64,000 nucleotides of DNA, from the NCBI GenBank assembly GCA_013180625.2, contig SNVD02000400.1:62001-126000 (forward strand), read 5' to 3'. This document shows, piece after piece, positions 30,410-41,961 of this stretch (the first letter of the stretch is position 1; each line of letters opens with the position of its first letter). A program made the position numbers and the translations under genes. This stretch comes from Boswellia sacra (Eukaryota > Streptophyta > Magnoliopsida > Sapindales > Burseraceae). Under the pieces are notes generated by a model. It was not told the origin of the DNA. It made no database searches and saw nothing but the letters and a program-made list of their open reading frames with translations.

Positions 30410-33400
30410 TGATCACATTGACAAGCAACAAACAGACAATTATGCACAATCAAATAATAATTAAAAGCTTCAAGTAGAATGTTTGTTCTTGTTGGAGATC
30501 ATACAGTATGGAAGCCCATACAGCCATCTGAAACCATACAACCTAGAAAAGACAGAAAACATGGAAGCCCATACAGCCGTATTCTTGGTAATAAAACTTC
30601 TTCCATCTTTATGGGAAACTTTTTTGTATGTGAATGGTGAAGAAAGCCAAAAAAAGGTAATGATGAAATTTGTTGCACATGAGAGTTCAGCACTGAAGAC
30701 AATTCATGAAAAGTCTACGAATTCTGTTGGTCAGTTCAAATCAGAATTGAAGAAATCTGGAGAGAAGGACACACGATGGTGTGATTATTCAAATCAGATT
30801 TTGACTATTATTAGGGAATTCTTATTCTTTTTTATTTTTATTTTTTTTCCTTTCAATTTTATGTGTGAAAATTTTCAAGTAGTACGTGTAGAATATGAAT
30901 GGTTTTTCGAAGGGAATAATGGAACGTGGTCAGGTCCACAAGCACACAGAGACATGCAGAGAGTGAATCCTGCAACAATTAAAGGGCTGACTTGGTCAAA
31001 AATATTACTAAAATTTATGACCTTAACACGCATGAACTTGCTTCAATCAGTACTCAAGGTACTAACATGGGCAATTGATGTAGACTGAATGATTATTATG
31101 ATGCAAAGATTCCCCTATAAGGGGCGATAAAGTCTTTGTCGTCTTCTACTCATTCATATCACAACTTCACAACCATCTTTATCTCATCAACAAAACATGA
31201 TTACTCCTAAACATTTATATAAAGTTTATTATAAATATTGTTTCACTTTTCATCATATATTATGTTTCTACCATTCTAGCTATTTGAATTGATTAGGAAA
31301 TGAAAAACTAAGCTAAGATTGTTGATTATCCAATGTAATTTCGGCTACTGCCTTGAGTTATCTATAGGTGTCCCATAATGTTCTTTTGGTTTAAATTAAG
31401 GATAACATTTATTAATGATTCTCATCAAGAATAGGAGAGTAATTAAAGATGAAGAACCTAGCGTTGGAGATAATAAAAACGTTTTGTAAATACATAAAAC
31501 GTATATGTTCGAGTATGCTATTTCATGCAAATACAATTGATGCATGCTTTTGTAAAAGGGTTTTGTAACTGGGTTTGTCTTATCTGATCATGTGACATGT
31601 CCAAACCTCTGATGCTTATGCTATGTCCACAAAAGGCCCATTGAGGCCCAACTCTCAAAATTCGAAACAAAAATGACTTGCACTAAAAGAATGAAAGGCC
31701 TAGTGAGGCCCAAACAAACATACATAAATGAGACAAAATTTGATTGAATCAAGAAATTTTCTCCATTCTTTTATTGCACTATTAGTTGCGGTACCATCAT
31801 TGAATGAAATTCAGATTGTAAAATTAACAATTCTAACGTTGTTAATTTTAGAAGTTATGCAGCTTCCAAATGCACAAGAAACATTTAACAGTAAAAGATA
31901 GTTTACAGAACCAAAGCGGTGTGAGAGTTAAACTCAACAAAATTTTAGACATACTAATCATTCAATAAAATTGACTAATTAAACAAATCCTGATGCACTA
32001 CCATGAAAGTTACACCCAAAGCCCTTAACAATGATAAGTTAACAAGTCTAAAACCAACAACAAATTGCTAAGTCAACTGAGTCATTTAAAATCAGCATCC
32101 CTAGTATATATAGTTCAAATTCAATACCAAAAGCTTGCTCATCCTCCTAAGTTTGCTTCAAGCATACAGGCCAAAGGATGAAGCACAAACCGTCCATACA
32201 AGTTTCCAATCTACTTAAGTCAATCAAAAATATATATAGAAATTACGTTGATTCATTGTTGCAATTTTTTCCTCACACTGTACTTGAAGCATAGTCCATA
32301 ATAAAAGGGAAATAGAATATTCAATAAAAGAAAAAAGACCAAAAAAAAAGTTTAAAAAATCCAGACATCCCCAACCTAAACTCTAAATTAGAAAACACCA
32401 TACCTAAACCAACTACATGCCGCATACAATAACAAGTGAATCCACTAATAACGAATTATCAAAATCCTCAATAGACATGAAATAATAATCCATAAATGCC
32501 TCATAAATTCCAAAAAGAATAGTTCTAAGAAGATAAAAAATCATCCAAGACATTCTACAATCTTAATAGCCACCAGCCCTGAACCCAATCACATGGATGC
32601 TTCAGCACCATTTCACTTTATCCATAGTATTTCATCCATTTACACAAATTGAAAGGCTATGTAGTTCATCAAAATACGAGAATCCCACAATAATACATTT
32701 AACCAGAACCATAATGATAAAAAAAAAAAAAGAGAACTCGAATTTCATTTAACTATTAAAAAATATCCCTGAGTCAATGAAGCTTTTCGGGGACGTTATC
32801 AGAGTGATAAAGTTGAGGTTTTCCTAGTTTCACTTCGATTCCTGTTACAAAGATTCACAAACACAAACATAAACGAACATCAAGAGTCATTCATACTGAA
32901 GTCGGATGATGTGAGGAAGAAGTGTATACCATTGGTATGACAGTTGGCATACCGACTCTATCACTGTTTTCTTCTTAAACTTCACCAATTACTAATCCAG
33001 TATTTTATTTGTAATTGTAATTAAAATTTTAATAATAAGGAAAATGACATATTTGCTTCCTTTTCTAGACGAGACAGAGCAGGAGACTAACAGATCCAAA
33101 GATCCAGAGCATGTCATCAATATAATACCAGTGTAAATAACCTACCATAGGAAAATGAAAAATTCAGCTTCTTTTAGATTCAGTTATTATTAAAATTAAG
33201 AACTACCATTATGTCCCTTCCTATGAGCTGAAGCTTTTGGAAACAAAGCTCAATTGACATGATATTAGAGCTAAGTCAGCCAAGAATTCATGAGTTTAAA
33301 ATTCTGAACCTAGTAACCAGTGGGGCCTACGTATTATAATGCTTGTTCAAATCCACATGAGAACTCATGTTAATTAAAAACTACAAAGTATATTGTATTC

Positions 33401-33446
33401 CATCTTATGAATATGATTATAATTATAAATCATAATCCCTTACCCA
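30410..33446. other. Unassigned AT-rich DNA in the nested block
   Basis: A plus-strand frame at 30483-31088 is open. It contains a direct repeat of ATGGAAGCCCATACAGCC (30508 and 30560) and a stretch VEYEWFFEGNNGTWSGPQAH, but I do not recognise it. GGCCCA motifs cluster at 31635-31715. From 31100 to 33446 no gene, RNA or transposon end is visible. Confidence 0.4.
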
Positions 33447-33568
33447 CTATGGCCGACTTAAATCTTCTGATGGAATGGGATGCACACTGACAGGTTTTGC
33501 GTTATGGGTCTCAAAAGCAATACCGTTATCAGAATTCCTAGGAAATGGAGCTAGGAAAGAACTTTTTC
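33447..33568 (-). other. Candidate terminal exon, unrecognised
   Basis: On the minus strand the acceptor CTTTGCAG precedes 33568. The frame reads KSSFLAPFPRNSDNGIAFET and HNAKPVSVHPIPSEDLSRP, then TAG at 33449-33447. Composition is protein-like and the acceptor is good. It is in phase with a possible upstream exon at 36310-36245. I cannot name the gene. Confidence 0.3.
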
Positions 33569-36244
33569 CTGCAAAGGCACATGAAATTAGGTGAATAATG
33601 TTATTCAGGCATAATATAGAACCCATTTACAGAGAATCTAATTCCTTGAGATAGTTGATTGCTAAAAAGAACCAGCCTTAAACAGTGCAAATAATGGGAG
33701 AAAGAATGAGGTGTATCACTAAGTATATGCTCTTGGAAACTGCTAAGACACAACATAAACAATTAACATTTTTGATATGGTATTCTCAGCACTGTTAATC
33801 AACCACTAAGATTATATGATAAGTTCATAAGAGAAAAACATAATTTCCTGTCATCAATAGTGAAAAAATGAAGGAGAAGAAGATAAGAAGATACAAGTAC
33901 AAAATGGAAATTAAGCCAACATAGAGAGAGAGGAATTTGCTGTATATAGTTTCCACCATTAATAGAGATCACAAAGACAGCGAAGAAAATAAGTACAACA
34001 GTTTCTTGGTCATTAATTACAAAGTATAATTAGTATTTAATTAAGCTTTTGTCCTAGTCTTCCTGTGCTGTTGATGCTTTTTCTTCTTGTACGTATACTA
34101 GCTAGCTAGCTCCCTCTCTCAACAATAGGATACGAATTCACTGAATAGTATTCACTCTTTTACAAATTATTTTCACGTCATGTCTACTCTACTGGCCAAC
34201 ATTTACTTGGTGCTTACTGAAAGCTTTTTGTTGACTGAAACATTAAAAAAGGATAAATAAACACAGCTAGCTACTGCTGTTTTTGTTTTATATGCTTAAA
34301 AGAGTTGCTCTACTCCAGCTAATGACCTGATCATAATCAATATCAGTATATAGCTTTCAAGGTTAAAAGTACATTAGCAGCTAGAGAGCGAAAAAGATTA
34401 ACCCAACTCTGATATGCCATCTTTATCATTTTCTCCTTTATATATCAACAAATTTTATTTGATTTTATTGTCTGTTCATATACACACCAATGTATTAATA
34501 GATAACGCTAGCTAAGATTTAGGCATAGCATAAAGTTGACGAAAATGAATGAATTGAAGATTTCAGTACTTCAATACATAAATCATACATGACCAATGGT
34601 TTTGAATTGTAAGTATATGTAAAAGATTCTATTATATATCCCATAGTATATATGCGATCTTTAAAAATAAATCTCTCTATATTTATTAGTTGAGTTGAGA
34701 CGTACTCCTATGTGATTAAGCTTTTAATTTGAAGCATTCTATTACATTTCTTCAAGTTAAACTCATCAGTACTATTAAACAAAATACTTAATGAATGTAA
34801 TTTCAGTTATATAAAATGTGTGTAAGAATTCACCCCGTATGCCTATATTCTATATCTAGTTTAATTATTTTTGGAATATATGATCACCACCCAAAACACA
34901 ATTAATTTAATTTAAGTAGAAAAAAAAAGAAGAGGACTCTCTATGGCATTCATAAAATATGACAGGATGTTAAGGCCATTCCATCATGCATCGAAATACT
35001 GAATCTTGAGTGTTCTATTATACTCCTCAAGGATTAAAATTATGCATATGTACTCTTATATATATTTGAATTTATAGAGGATTGTCCAACGATACTCTAA
35101 GGTGAAGTGTTCAACTTTGGTGGTAAAAGTTTAATTTGGTAACAAATATTGAGAAAAGAATATTTTGCATGAATTGAATAATAAAACATAAAATAAAATC
35201 ACGATATATGTATATATATAACTATTGAAATGAGAAAAGGTATAGTGTAGTTAGTAAAGTCATTCGACGCATTGCCAAATACTTAGAGATTGATCAAAAT
35301 CATGAACATGTAGGGCTTAGAGATCTCTACTCAATTTAGGCATGGACTAGCTAGGGACTAGTTGTATTTTATATATATTTTCCAAAATAATTGGAGGTGA
35401 GAAGAAGCAAATGCTTGAGCAAAAAATCACGAAAAGCAAGTACAAAAGGACCTAAATAATGGCTAACATCTAGTTGCGAAGCTGAGCATGTAGCAGAACA
35501 GCACTGATACCCATTTAGCCCTTATTAGAGAGAGAGAGGGAAATGGGGAGATATTCAATGTTCACATGCAGTGGTATAGCAACTATTATACTTAATAGCA
35601 TTCATTTCATATGGAAACACAAATCAGCATGCACCAATATTTTTTGGATAAAGGAATTCAGTTTTGATATTGAATTCATCTTCTCAATCCAAATACCAAG
35701 TTCAAATCATTGAATATAAGCATTATATAATGCTACACTGAGGGTAAAATCAGAGTTATACTAAAATAATTGACTGAAACCAATATGCAGTCTAAAGAGG
35801 CATACCTAACGATCAACTACGCAACCATGATATAAGGGAATGTCAAGCAAGATAAATTATGGCACTCCCCGCTTCCTTGGAGATAATAGCTAGCTCCCCT
35901 GGATTAATATAATTTTTTAGATAAAAGCTTCATTTAGCAAAGTGCCACAATGCATAAAATAGCTATAACTCAGTTGAAAAAGAGCCAAACATTGCTGAGA
36001 TAGTAAATGGACAAAATTAAGGGAATTGAAGTCCAAAAAATTTATAATTACCAGTAAAAGTTGAGATATTAAAGGTGGCTGACTTGCCTCTCACTACACC
36101 TGAAATTTGCTCAACTTTACACCATAATCTACTTTATTATCTGCACCACATTACATCATCAATACTAGTATTGAACTCCAAATTAACTCAAATAAAACCC
36201 ATTTAAAAGAACTAAAAAGAAACTAAAAGTGAGAGTGGAGATAC
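33569..36244. other. AT-rich DNA without recognisable features
   Basis: About 2.7 kb with scattered microsatellite-like GAGAGA and CTAGCTAG runs. No coding frame of note. It could be an intron if the two candidate exons belong together. Confidence 0.45.
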
Positions 36245-36310
36245 CTGACAGAGTAGACTGCAGAGTAACAAGTGGAGCTGGTTTATGAAAATTTGCTTGC
36301 GCTACAGCAT
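36245..36310 (-). other. Candidate internal exon, unrecognised
   Basis: The minus-strand segment between an acceptor-like TCTGGACAG and a GTATCT donor reads DAVAQANFHKPAPLVTLQST then LS. It ends with one base that completes a glycine codon with the exon at 33568. A different frame across its 5' side is also open (MVGREGVLVQVAPNMSYQLH), so the coding phase is uncertain. Confidence 0.22.
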
Positions 36311-36820
36311 CTGTCCAGACAAAGATCCTGAATGTAATTGATAACTCATGTTTGGAGCAACTTGAACAAGAACACCTTCTCTTCCTACCATTAGAAAACC
36401 ATAAGGATGTAAAAATATATTTAAGTGAGAGTGTGAATTGGAAGAAAGAGGAGCAGAGTCCGGGCAAGAGCAACTGATTAATTTGTTATAATTTTGGATG
36501 AAAGTAATGAGAGATTAAAAGCTAAGGAGATCATCAGAAGCTTCTCCACTCCAAGAAAATAAAAAAGAACAAAATTTCAATTATCTAATTAACCCAATTT
36601 CACTTTACATGATAAAGAGAGTCCAAATTAACCCCATTATCAATTCACATTACTATTAATGACAACCAAAGATAAATTTATCATCAAATTCAGACCCCCA
36701 ATGAGGACAAAATCCTACAGAACTCCAAATCCTAATCTAACCAGCAAACAGAAATAGTCCACAGCTCACACTGATACAAACAAATCACAAATCAACCACT
36801 AAAATCGTAATTTCACTTAT

Positions 36821-37160
36821 GGCCACATTATCGGTCTTGATGACGAAGTGTGAGCCAAGCAAGTAGTGTCGCCAAACCCATAGGCAATGAATGATGGCGG
36901 TTATTTTCCTCTCTTGGACCGTGTATCGTCGCTCCGTGTCATTGAGTTCGTGGCTCTCATATGCAATGGGGTGCCTTCTTGCATGAGAACTCCTCCTATT
37001 GCAAAGTCGGAGGCGTCTGTGTACATCTCGAATGGCTTGGTGTGGTTGGGTAGCACCAACACTGGTTCCTCGCATATTGCCTTCTTCGACTCCTTGAAGG
37101 CATGTTGGCACTCTTCGACCAGTGCCATATGCGGTTCTTCTTGAGAAGATCTGTAAGTGG
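36821..37160 (-). pseudogene. RNase H fragment of chromovirus E2
   Basis: Minus-strand reading gives [20 protein letters not shown] in one frame and IAYESHELNDTERRYTVQER and HYLLGSHFVIKTDNVA in another, so one frameshift is present. TDAS carries an RNase H active-site aspartate. The domain ends abruptly at 36821, where nested DNA begins. Confidence 0.88.
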
Positions 37161-37943
37161 GGTGGCTTTGGCTGAGTAGCCCTTGATAAACCACCGATAA
37201 TAATTTACCAACCCAAGAAAAGATTGTAGCTCCGGTACCTTGGTAGGAGGCTCCTATTCTTGAATGGCCTTCACCTTTGCTTGATCTATCATGAGCTTCC
37301 CATCCCGTATTCGGTGGCCAAGGAACTCTACTTGTTGTTGAGAAAAGGAACATTTATAATTCTTGACATAGAGTTCGTTGTCACGAAGCACTTGGAAGAC
37401 TTTTTGGAGATGTTGCACATGCTCTTCAAGAGTCGTGCTATAAATGACAATGTCGTCCAAGTAGACTACCACGAATCGATCAAGGTAGGGATGGAAGAGC
37501 TTGTTCATGAGGGTACAGAATGTGACGGGTGCATTGGTGAGGCCAAATGACATGATAAGAAATTCATAAGCACCATACCTTGTCAAATAAAAATATGCAC
37601 GTGGTTGTACCCCGATCTCACCCTTGGCAATACGCACTTGGTAGTACCCCGATCTCAAATCAAGCTTGGTGAAGTATCAAGCCTTCCTATGTTGGTTGAA
37701 TAATTCTGCAATCAATGGTATCGGGTACTTATTCTTGATTGTTACCTTGTTAAGCGCCCAATAATCGATGCACATGCGGAGAGATCCATCCTTCTTCTTT
37801 TGGAAGAGGACGGGTGCACCATATGGAGCTTTCAAAAGCTGGATGTATCCTGCATCAAGGAGATCTAGGAGTTGCTTCTTTAACTCTGTAAGTTCGGGTG
37901 GCGCCATGCGGTAAGGCAACTTCTTTGGAAGCTCTTGGGCCAT
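37161..37943 (-). pseudogene. Reverse transcriptase of chromovirus E2
   Basis: Minus-strand reading starts [18 protein letters not shown] and continues to [20 protein letters not shown] stop follows after FNQHRKA, then the frame resumes at FTKLDLRSGYYQVRIAKG, with LIMSFGLTNAP and the catalytic VVVYLDDIVIYS. The fingers, palm and YLDD active site are all present. One nonsense codon and later frameshifts abolish function. Confidence 0.92.
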
Positions 37944-38069
37944 GATGTCCTTGTATTCCTCAAGGATGGCTTGGACTCATCTTGGCAATAGGTCCTTGTA
38001 AATGGTGATGCCCTGTCTATTGTTTAACTCACAAACGGTGGCAAGGAAACTTGGGTCTTTTTTCATTCC

Positions 38070-38500
38070 CTATTTGAATTGTAGTGTGGATAGCGTCTTG
38101 TTCTCAACCTTTGCTACACATTCTGCCATAACCATGCATGATTGACTCCCATCGAGGATGCTAAGGGAGTTAGAAATTGGTATGGGGAAAGCATGGACTT
38201 GATCGAAGAATTTCATGCCCAACACTACTTGAAAGTCATCCATGGGGACGATGGAGAAATCAAGCTTACCGTTCCACGTGTCAAGTTGCACCGATGTTGC
38301 CTTGGACACTCCCAATATTGCCTTGGCGGGTGAGTTTACCGCCTTGATGGTGCCTCCTCCATTGGTATATTTGATGCCTAATCGTGTGGCCTCTTCCATA
38401 GAGATGAAGTTGTGCGCGGCTCCCATATCAAGCATTGCCCGCACATCCTTGCCTTGATTGTGGCGCTCACGTACATTAGACCCTTTTGAACATGGGTGGG
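38070..38500 (-). pseudogene. Aspartic protease of chromovirus E2
   Basis: The minus-strand frame carries the active site AMLDMGAAHNFIS (threonine replaced by methionine), followed by VQLDTWNGKLDFSIVPMDDF and VVLGMKFFDQVHAFPIP. It is parallel to the E1 copy, which keeps the canonical DTG. Confidence 0.88.
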
Positions 38501-39770
38501 TCTTTTAAGTGTGCTAATGGTGTAGAGAGAACCCATCCTCACTTGTGGTTCCTCATTTTGTATGCCCTCATGTTGAGCGGCTAGGGTGTTGAGGGTCTTC
38601 CTCTTTGGGCAATCATGCACCCAATGAGGACGATCACAAATGAAGCAAGGACTTTTTGGCTTAGGGGCGTCAGACTTACCTTTGTTAGGTGTGTCGCGCT
38701 TGTCTCCCCGGAATGGTTTACGTGCACCACCTTCCTTTCGAGCATGGTCCTTCTTGGTATTTCGCTCTCCCCCACCTTTTCATGGTTGACGTTTTTCTCC
38801 TTGGATTGGGAGGTGTAGTCAATGAGGGATTTGGCTACGGCTATGGCATCATCAAGATTTTGCACATCGCTCCTTTCAAGCTCGACTCTCGCCCAATCCT
38901 TGAGGCCATCAAGGAAGTAGAAAAAGGAATCCTTTTCGAACATGTCCTCCATTTCTAGGATAATGATGGTGAACTCATTGATTTCTAGGATAATGGTGGT
39001 GAACTCATTGATATACTCCCGAATGGTGCCGGCGTGCCGCTTTGCTTCAATCGACGGAGGGGACCCCTTGCTTCCTTTTCAGCATTACTAGGAAAGAAGT
39101 GCTTTCGAAGTTCTCTGTTGAAGTCCTCCCATGTGCGAAGGGAGAAGATGCCTCTGCCCACGTCGTCATGCTTTCGACACCACACAATTGGGCTGCATCT
39201 CGTAGGAATGTGGGTGTAATGTCGATCCTCGAAGTGTCATCATAGACACGTTTGGCTTTGAAGTATTACTCTAAGCCAAATAGGAAGTTTTCAACTTTCG
39301 TGGCGTTGTGAGTGCCATTGTATATGGCAAGAGTAGGCACTTGCATGGTGCTTACCCCACTTGTGTAAGACGGGTTAGCACGATCACATTGATGCTTCTC
39401 CCATTCCGTGCGAGATTCCTCCACTTTCGCACGGATTTCTTGCAACTCATGCTCCACAAAGGTTCGCAAGCCCACGAGCTCTCGTGTAATGTTGCGGAGC
39501 TCCTTTTCATAAGCTTTGTTGAACTCAAGGATGTTGGACTTCGTGACTTGAGTGATCTCTCAATAAGCCTTTGAGATGGTCAGAGAGGCCTTCAATAGCA
39601 TTGTCCATCCCAGAGATAGCTTGCTCTATTCTAGCAACACGAGGCTCCAAGGCTTCCGCGAGCGGAGCTTTGGACTTATCACATTTTCCTTGTAGGTGCG
39701 GTTGAGGTTAAGGTTGCTCCTCTAGTCCACGAACTTGCTCCTGCATGGCCACTTTAATGTCGAATGCCAT
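38501..39770 (-). pseudogene. gag of chromovirus E2, frameshifted
   Basis: The minus-strand ATG at 39770 matches the gag start of E1. Recognisable parts are LRTFVEHELQEIRAKVEESR, VENFLFGLE, WEDFNRELRKHFFPSNAEKE and LIDYTSQSKEKN, then a zinc-knuckle region near 38600-38650. A 30-bp tandem duplication at 38951-39010 and several frameshifts break the frame. Confidence 0.85.
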
Positions 39771-39790
39771 GCTCTTGTGCTTGAACCGTG

Positions 39791-39803
39791 CTCTAATACC
39801 AAC
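39791..39803 (-). promoter_or_regulatory. Primer-binding site (initiator tRNA-Met type) of E2, one mismatch
   Basis: On the minus strand TTGGTATTAGAGC follows LTR end GTGACAG. One C-to-T change compared with E1. Confidence 0.88.
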
Positions 39804-40316
39804 TGTCACGAGCTTAGAGGTTTGCACAGCACGCTCGTGCGACACTTAGAAAACTTGAACTTAAAAGTTGCCAAGTAAGCCTTGTTGTTTTCCTTCTCGT
39901 TCAAGGAGAAGATAGGACCGTTGAGCTAAAGAGCTTTGTAGGCAAGAAGAGAAGAGATGGAAGATGGAGACAAGTATTGCTAAGCAAGAGAGCTTTGTAT
40001 TACACAAGAATGCTTGCTTACAACTTTGCTTGAATGCTTGGATTTGCTTGGATGATTTACAAATAAGCCTTGGAGGGGTTTTTATAGTGAACCACCTCTC
40101 AAATGAATGGCTAAGATTTAATGCATCTAAGGGTCCTAATTCACTATCTAGAATCATCTACTAAAATATCTTGATATTTACAAGAGAGAATTCTAGAAAC
40201 TTGGCTTGCTAGGGAATTCTAGAATATGGGCTTGGGCTTGCAAGCTTTTTAGAAGCTAGGTCAAGCCTTATGCATATTTGGGCCACTCTAACAAGCAAAT
40301 TGGGCGGGTCATAACA
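39804..40316 (-). repeat. 5' LTR of chromovirus E2
   Basis: On the minus strand it starts TGTTATGACCC and ends GTGACA, 513 bp, highly similar to the LTR at 25916-26430. Confidence 0.95.
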
Positions 40317-40545
40317 TTTGTCTGAAAATAAGCTATTTATGCTACAAGTTTTTCTATAGTAACTTTTTAAGGAAAAAATGAAAGCATAGTTATTAGTGTG
40401 GTGTGGTCCTTTACACACAAAGCCGAAAATTTTTGTTTTTTCTTTTTTAAATAGGGTTAGTAACAATTTCGATTGGGGATTAACCTCCGCCCAACACCAA
40501 AAGAAAAAAAAGATCATCAAAGTTACATCTATTGAACATTAAACT

Positions 40546-41333
40546 TAGACCTGGCATGAGGTCGTGTTAAAGCGGTTTTGTATCGTTTCGTATTCATATC
40601 ATGTTAAATTACGTTAATCCAAATCCGGTCCATTAACTTATTGGGTCTAAATCTAGAATCCAAAATCCGACTGTTAACTTATCGTGTTATCTTAGTACAA
40701 CCCATTTAATCCGTTTTTTATTTTAAAGTTAGATAACAATATGTGTAATATGATTTGTATAAATTCTAAACATATAATACAATCAATAGTTTATAAATTT
40801 AAAATCTAACAAATATTTTGAAATCTATTGAAATATCTAAATTTAATATAATACAAAAATATAAACAAAATTTTGTATCCAATATCATTTAAAGATCCAT
40901 CTAAAGTATATTTAAGATAAATAATTAATAATGTCTAATTATTGAATAGTTTCTGAAAATAAAATAGGATATTTTATAAGTTTCTTCTTTGTATTTTCCA
41001 TCAAAATGTCATACTCATACACACCTAAGAAAAAAATGACATAATTATATTAGAATAATTTAATTAGGTTAAACATATTTATAAATTAGTATTTGTTACA
41101 TTTTATTATATTTTTTATGTATTACAAATAAATTTACTATATTATGCTAAATATTAACGGGTTAAATGGGTGAAACGGATTTTTATAGGATAAACCCAAA
41201 CACAATCCAATATCAAAGGTTTTTATTATGTTAACCCATTAATGATACAATATGATAATATTGGATCTAAAATATGTTTTTATCGAATGGGTTCGTATTG
41301 TGTTAACCGGTCTTATAGAATTTATCAGGCCTA
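40546..41333. mobile_element. Non-autonomous hAT-type element, second copy, 788 bp
   Basis: Ends TAGACCTGGCAT and CAGGCCTA. Flanks ATTAAACT (40538-40545) and GTTAAACT (41334-41341) match at 7 of 8 positions. It is inverted relative to the copy at 19143-19935. The interior is shared and non-coding. Confidence 0.9.
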
Positions 41334-41607
41334 GTTAAACTAACCCCATAAAGAGTAAAATTGTAATCTTCATTAGAAAATTTAACTAATTAAATATTAA
41401 TAATTAATCACTTTCCAAATATTAAAAATTAATTAACTCTCCACCACCGTGGCAGTCCCTCTATGGAAGCTAAACCACTGTCACCTCACAACCACACCGC
41501 CCTAAATAAGCCACAACTACTGTCTCAACAGATACATCATCACCTTACATTTCAAATCACCTCCTATCCAAGCCAATAACATTCAATCTTCTAAAATAGA
41601 ATACTAA

Positions 41608-41961
41608 GGGGCATTTGTTTTTTTTTTCATTTATCACGTTTTAGCATTTACTGGTATATAAATGGTAATCTGTTACTATGTTTTATTTAATTCATTAATA
41701 TAAATTAATATAAATGAAAATAATTAGTAAATGTTATATAATTTTTTAATATTATATTAATTTTTACAATAGAAAATATAAGGGTAGTTTTGTAAAATCA
41801 ATCAATTCAGATGTTTGCCCTGAGAAAGAGTGATAAAATTTCACTTTTTAACTAAGTTCTATATCACTTAATTTAAGTGCTAAACTAAAAAAAAAAAAAA
41901 ATTAACACTTGAATCTTAATCAATTAAGACTTAACTAAAAAGTGATAAAAATAAACACCTT
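41608..41961. mobile_element. Candidate MITE, about 350 bp
   Basis: The left end GGGGCATTTGTTTTT and right end AAAAATAAACACCTT form an imperfect inverted repeat flanked by TAA on both sides. The interior is AT-rich with no coding. A TAA duplication would fit PIF/Harbinger-type insertion. Confidence 0.4.

Larger units (their letters stand above)
27506..36820 (-). mobile_element. Nested En/Spm (CACTA)-type element with additional unassigned DNA
   Basis: The left side has five palindromic GC-rich subterminal repeats, followed by a seven-exon transposon gene and the acidic C-terminus of a second transposon-like protein, all on the minus strand. The order (tnpD-like upstream of tnpA-like) fits En/Spm elements. 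The exact CACTA termini were not found at either border, and the right 5.7 kb has no transposon signature. The right part may be a captured or separately inserted piece. Outer limits are set by where chromovirus pol sequence stops and resumes. Confidence 0.65.
25916..40316 (-). mobile_element. Chromovirus-type Ty3/gypsy retrotransposon (E2), split by a nested insertion
   Basis: The 3' LTR is at 25916-26430 and the 5' LTR at 39804-40316. TTTG is repeated outside both ends (25912-25915 and 40317-40320), consistent with a 4-5 bp target duplication. Minus-strand order is PBS, gag, protease, RT, RNase H, a 9.3-kb foreign block (about 27506-36820), integrase core, integrase C-terminus with chromodomain, polypurine tract. 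The rest of RNase H, the HHCC domain and the start of the integrase core are missing at the insertion site. The insertion was therefore accompanied or followed by a deletion. Confidence 0.9.

Noticed and set aside
30483..31088. Plus-strand ORF of 201 codons
   Set aside because: Begins with a duplicated 18-bp segment, passes through a Phe-rich low-complexity stretch, and shows no recognisable domain; kept only as part of a spacer description.
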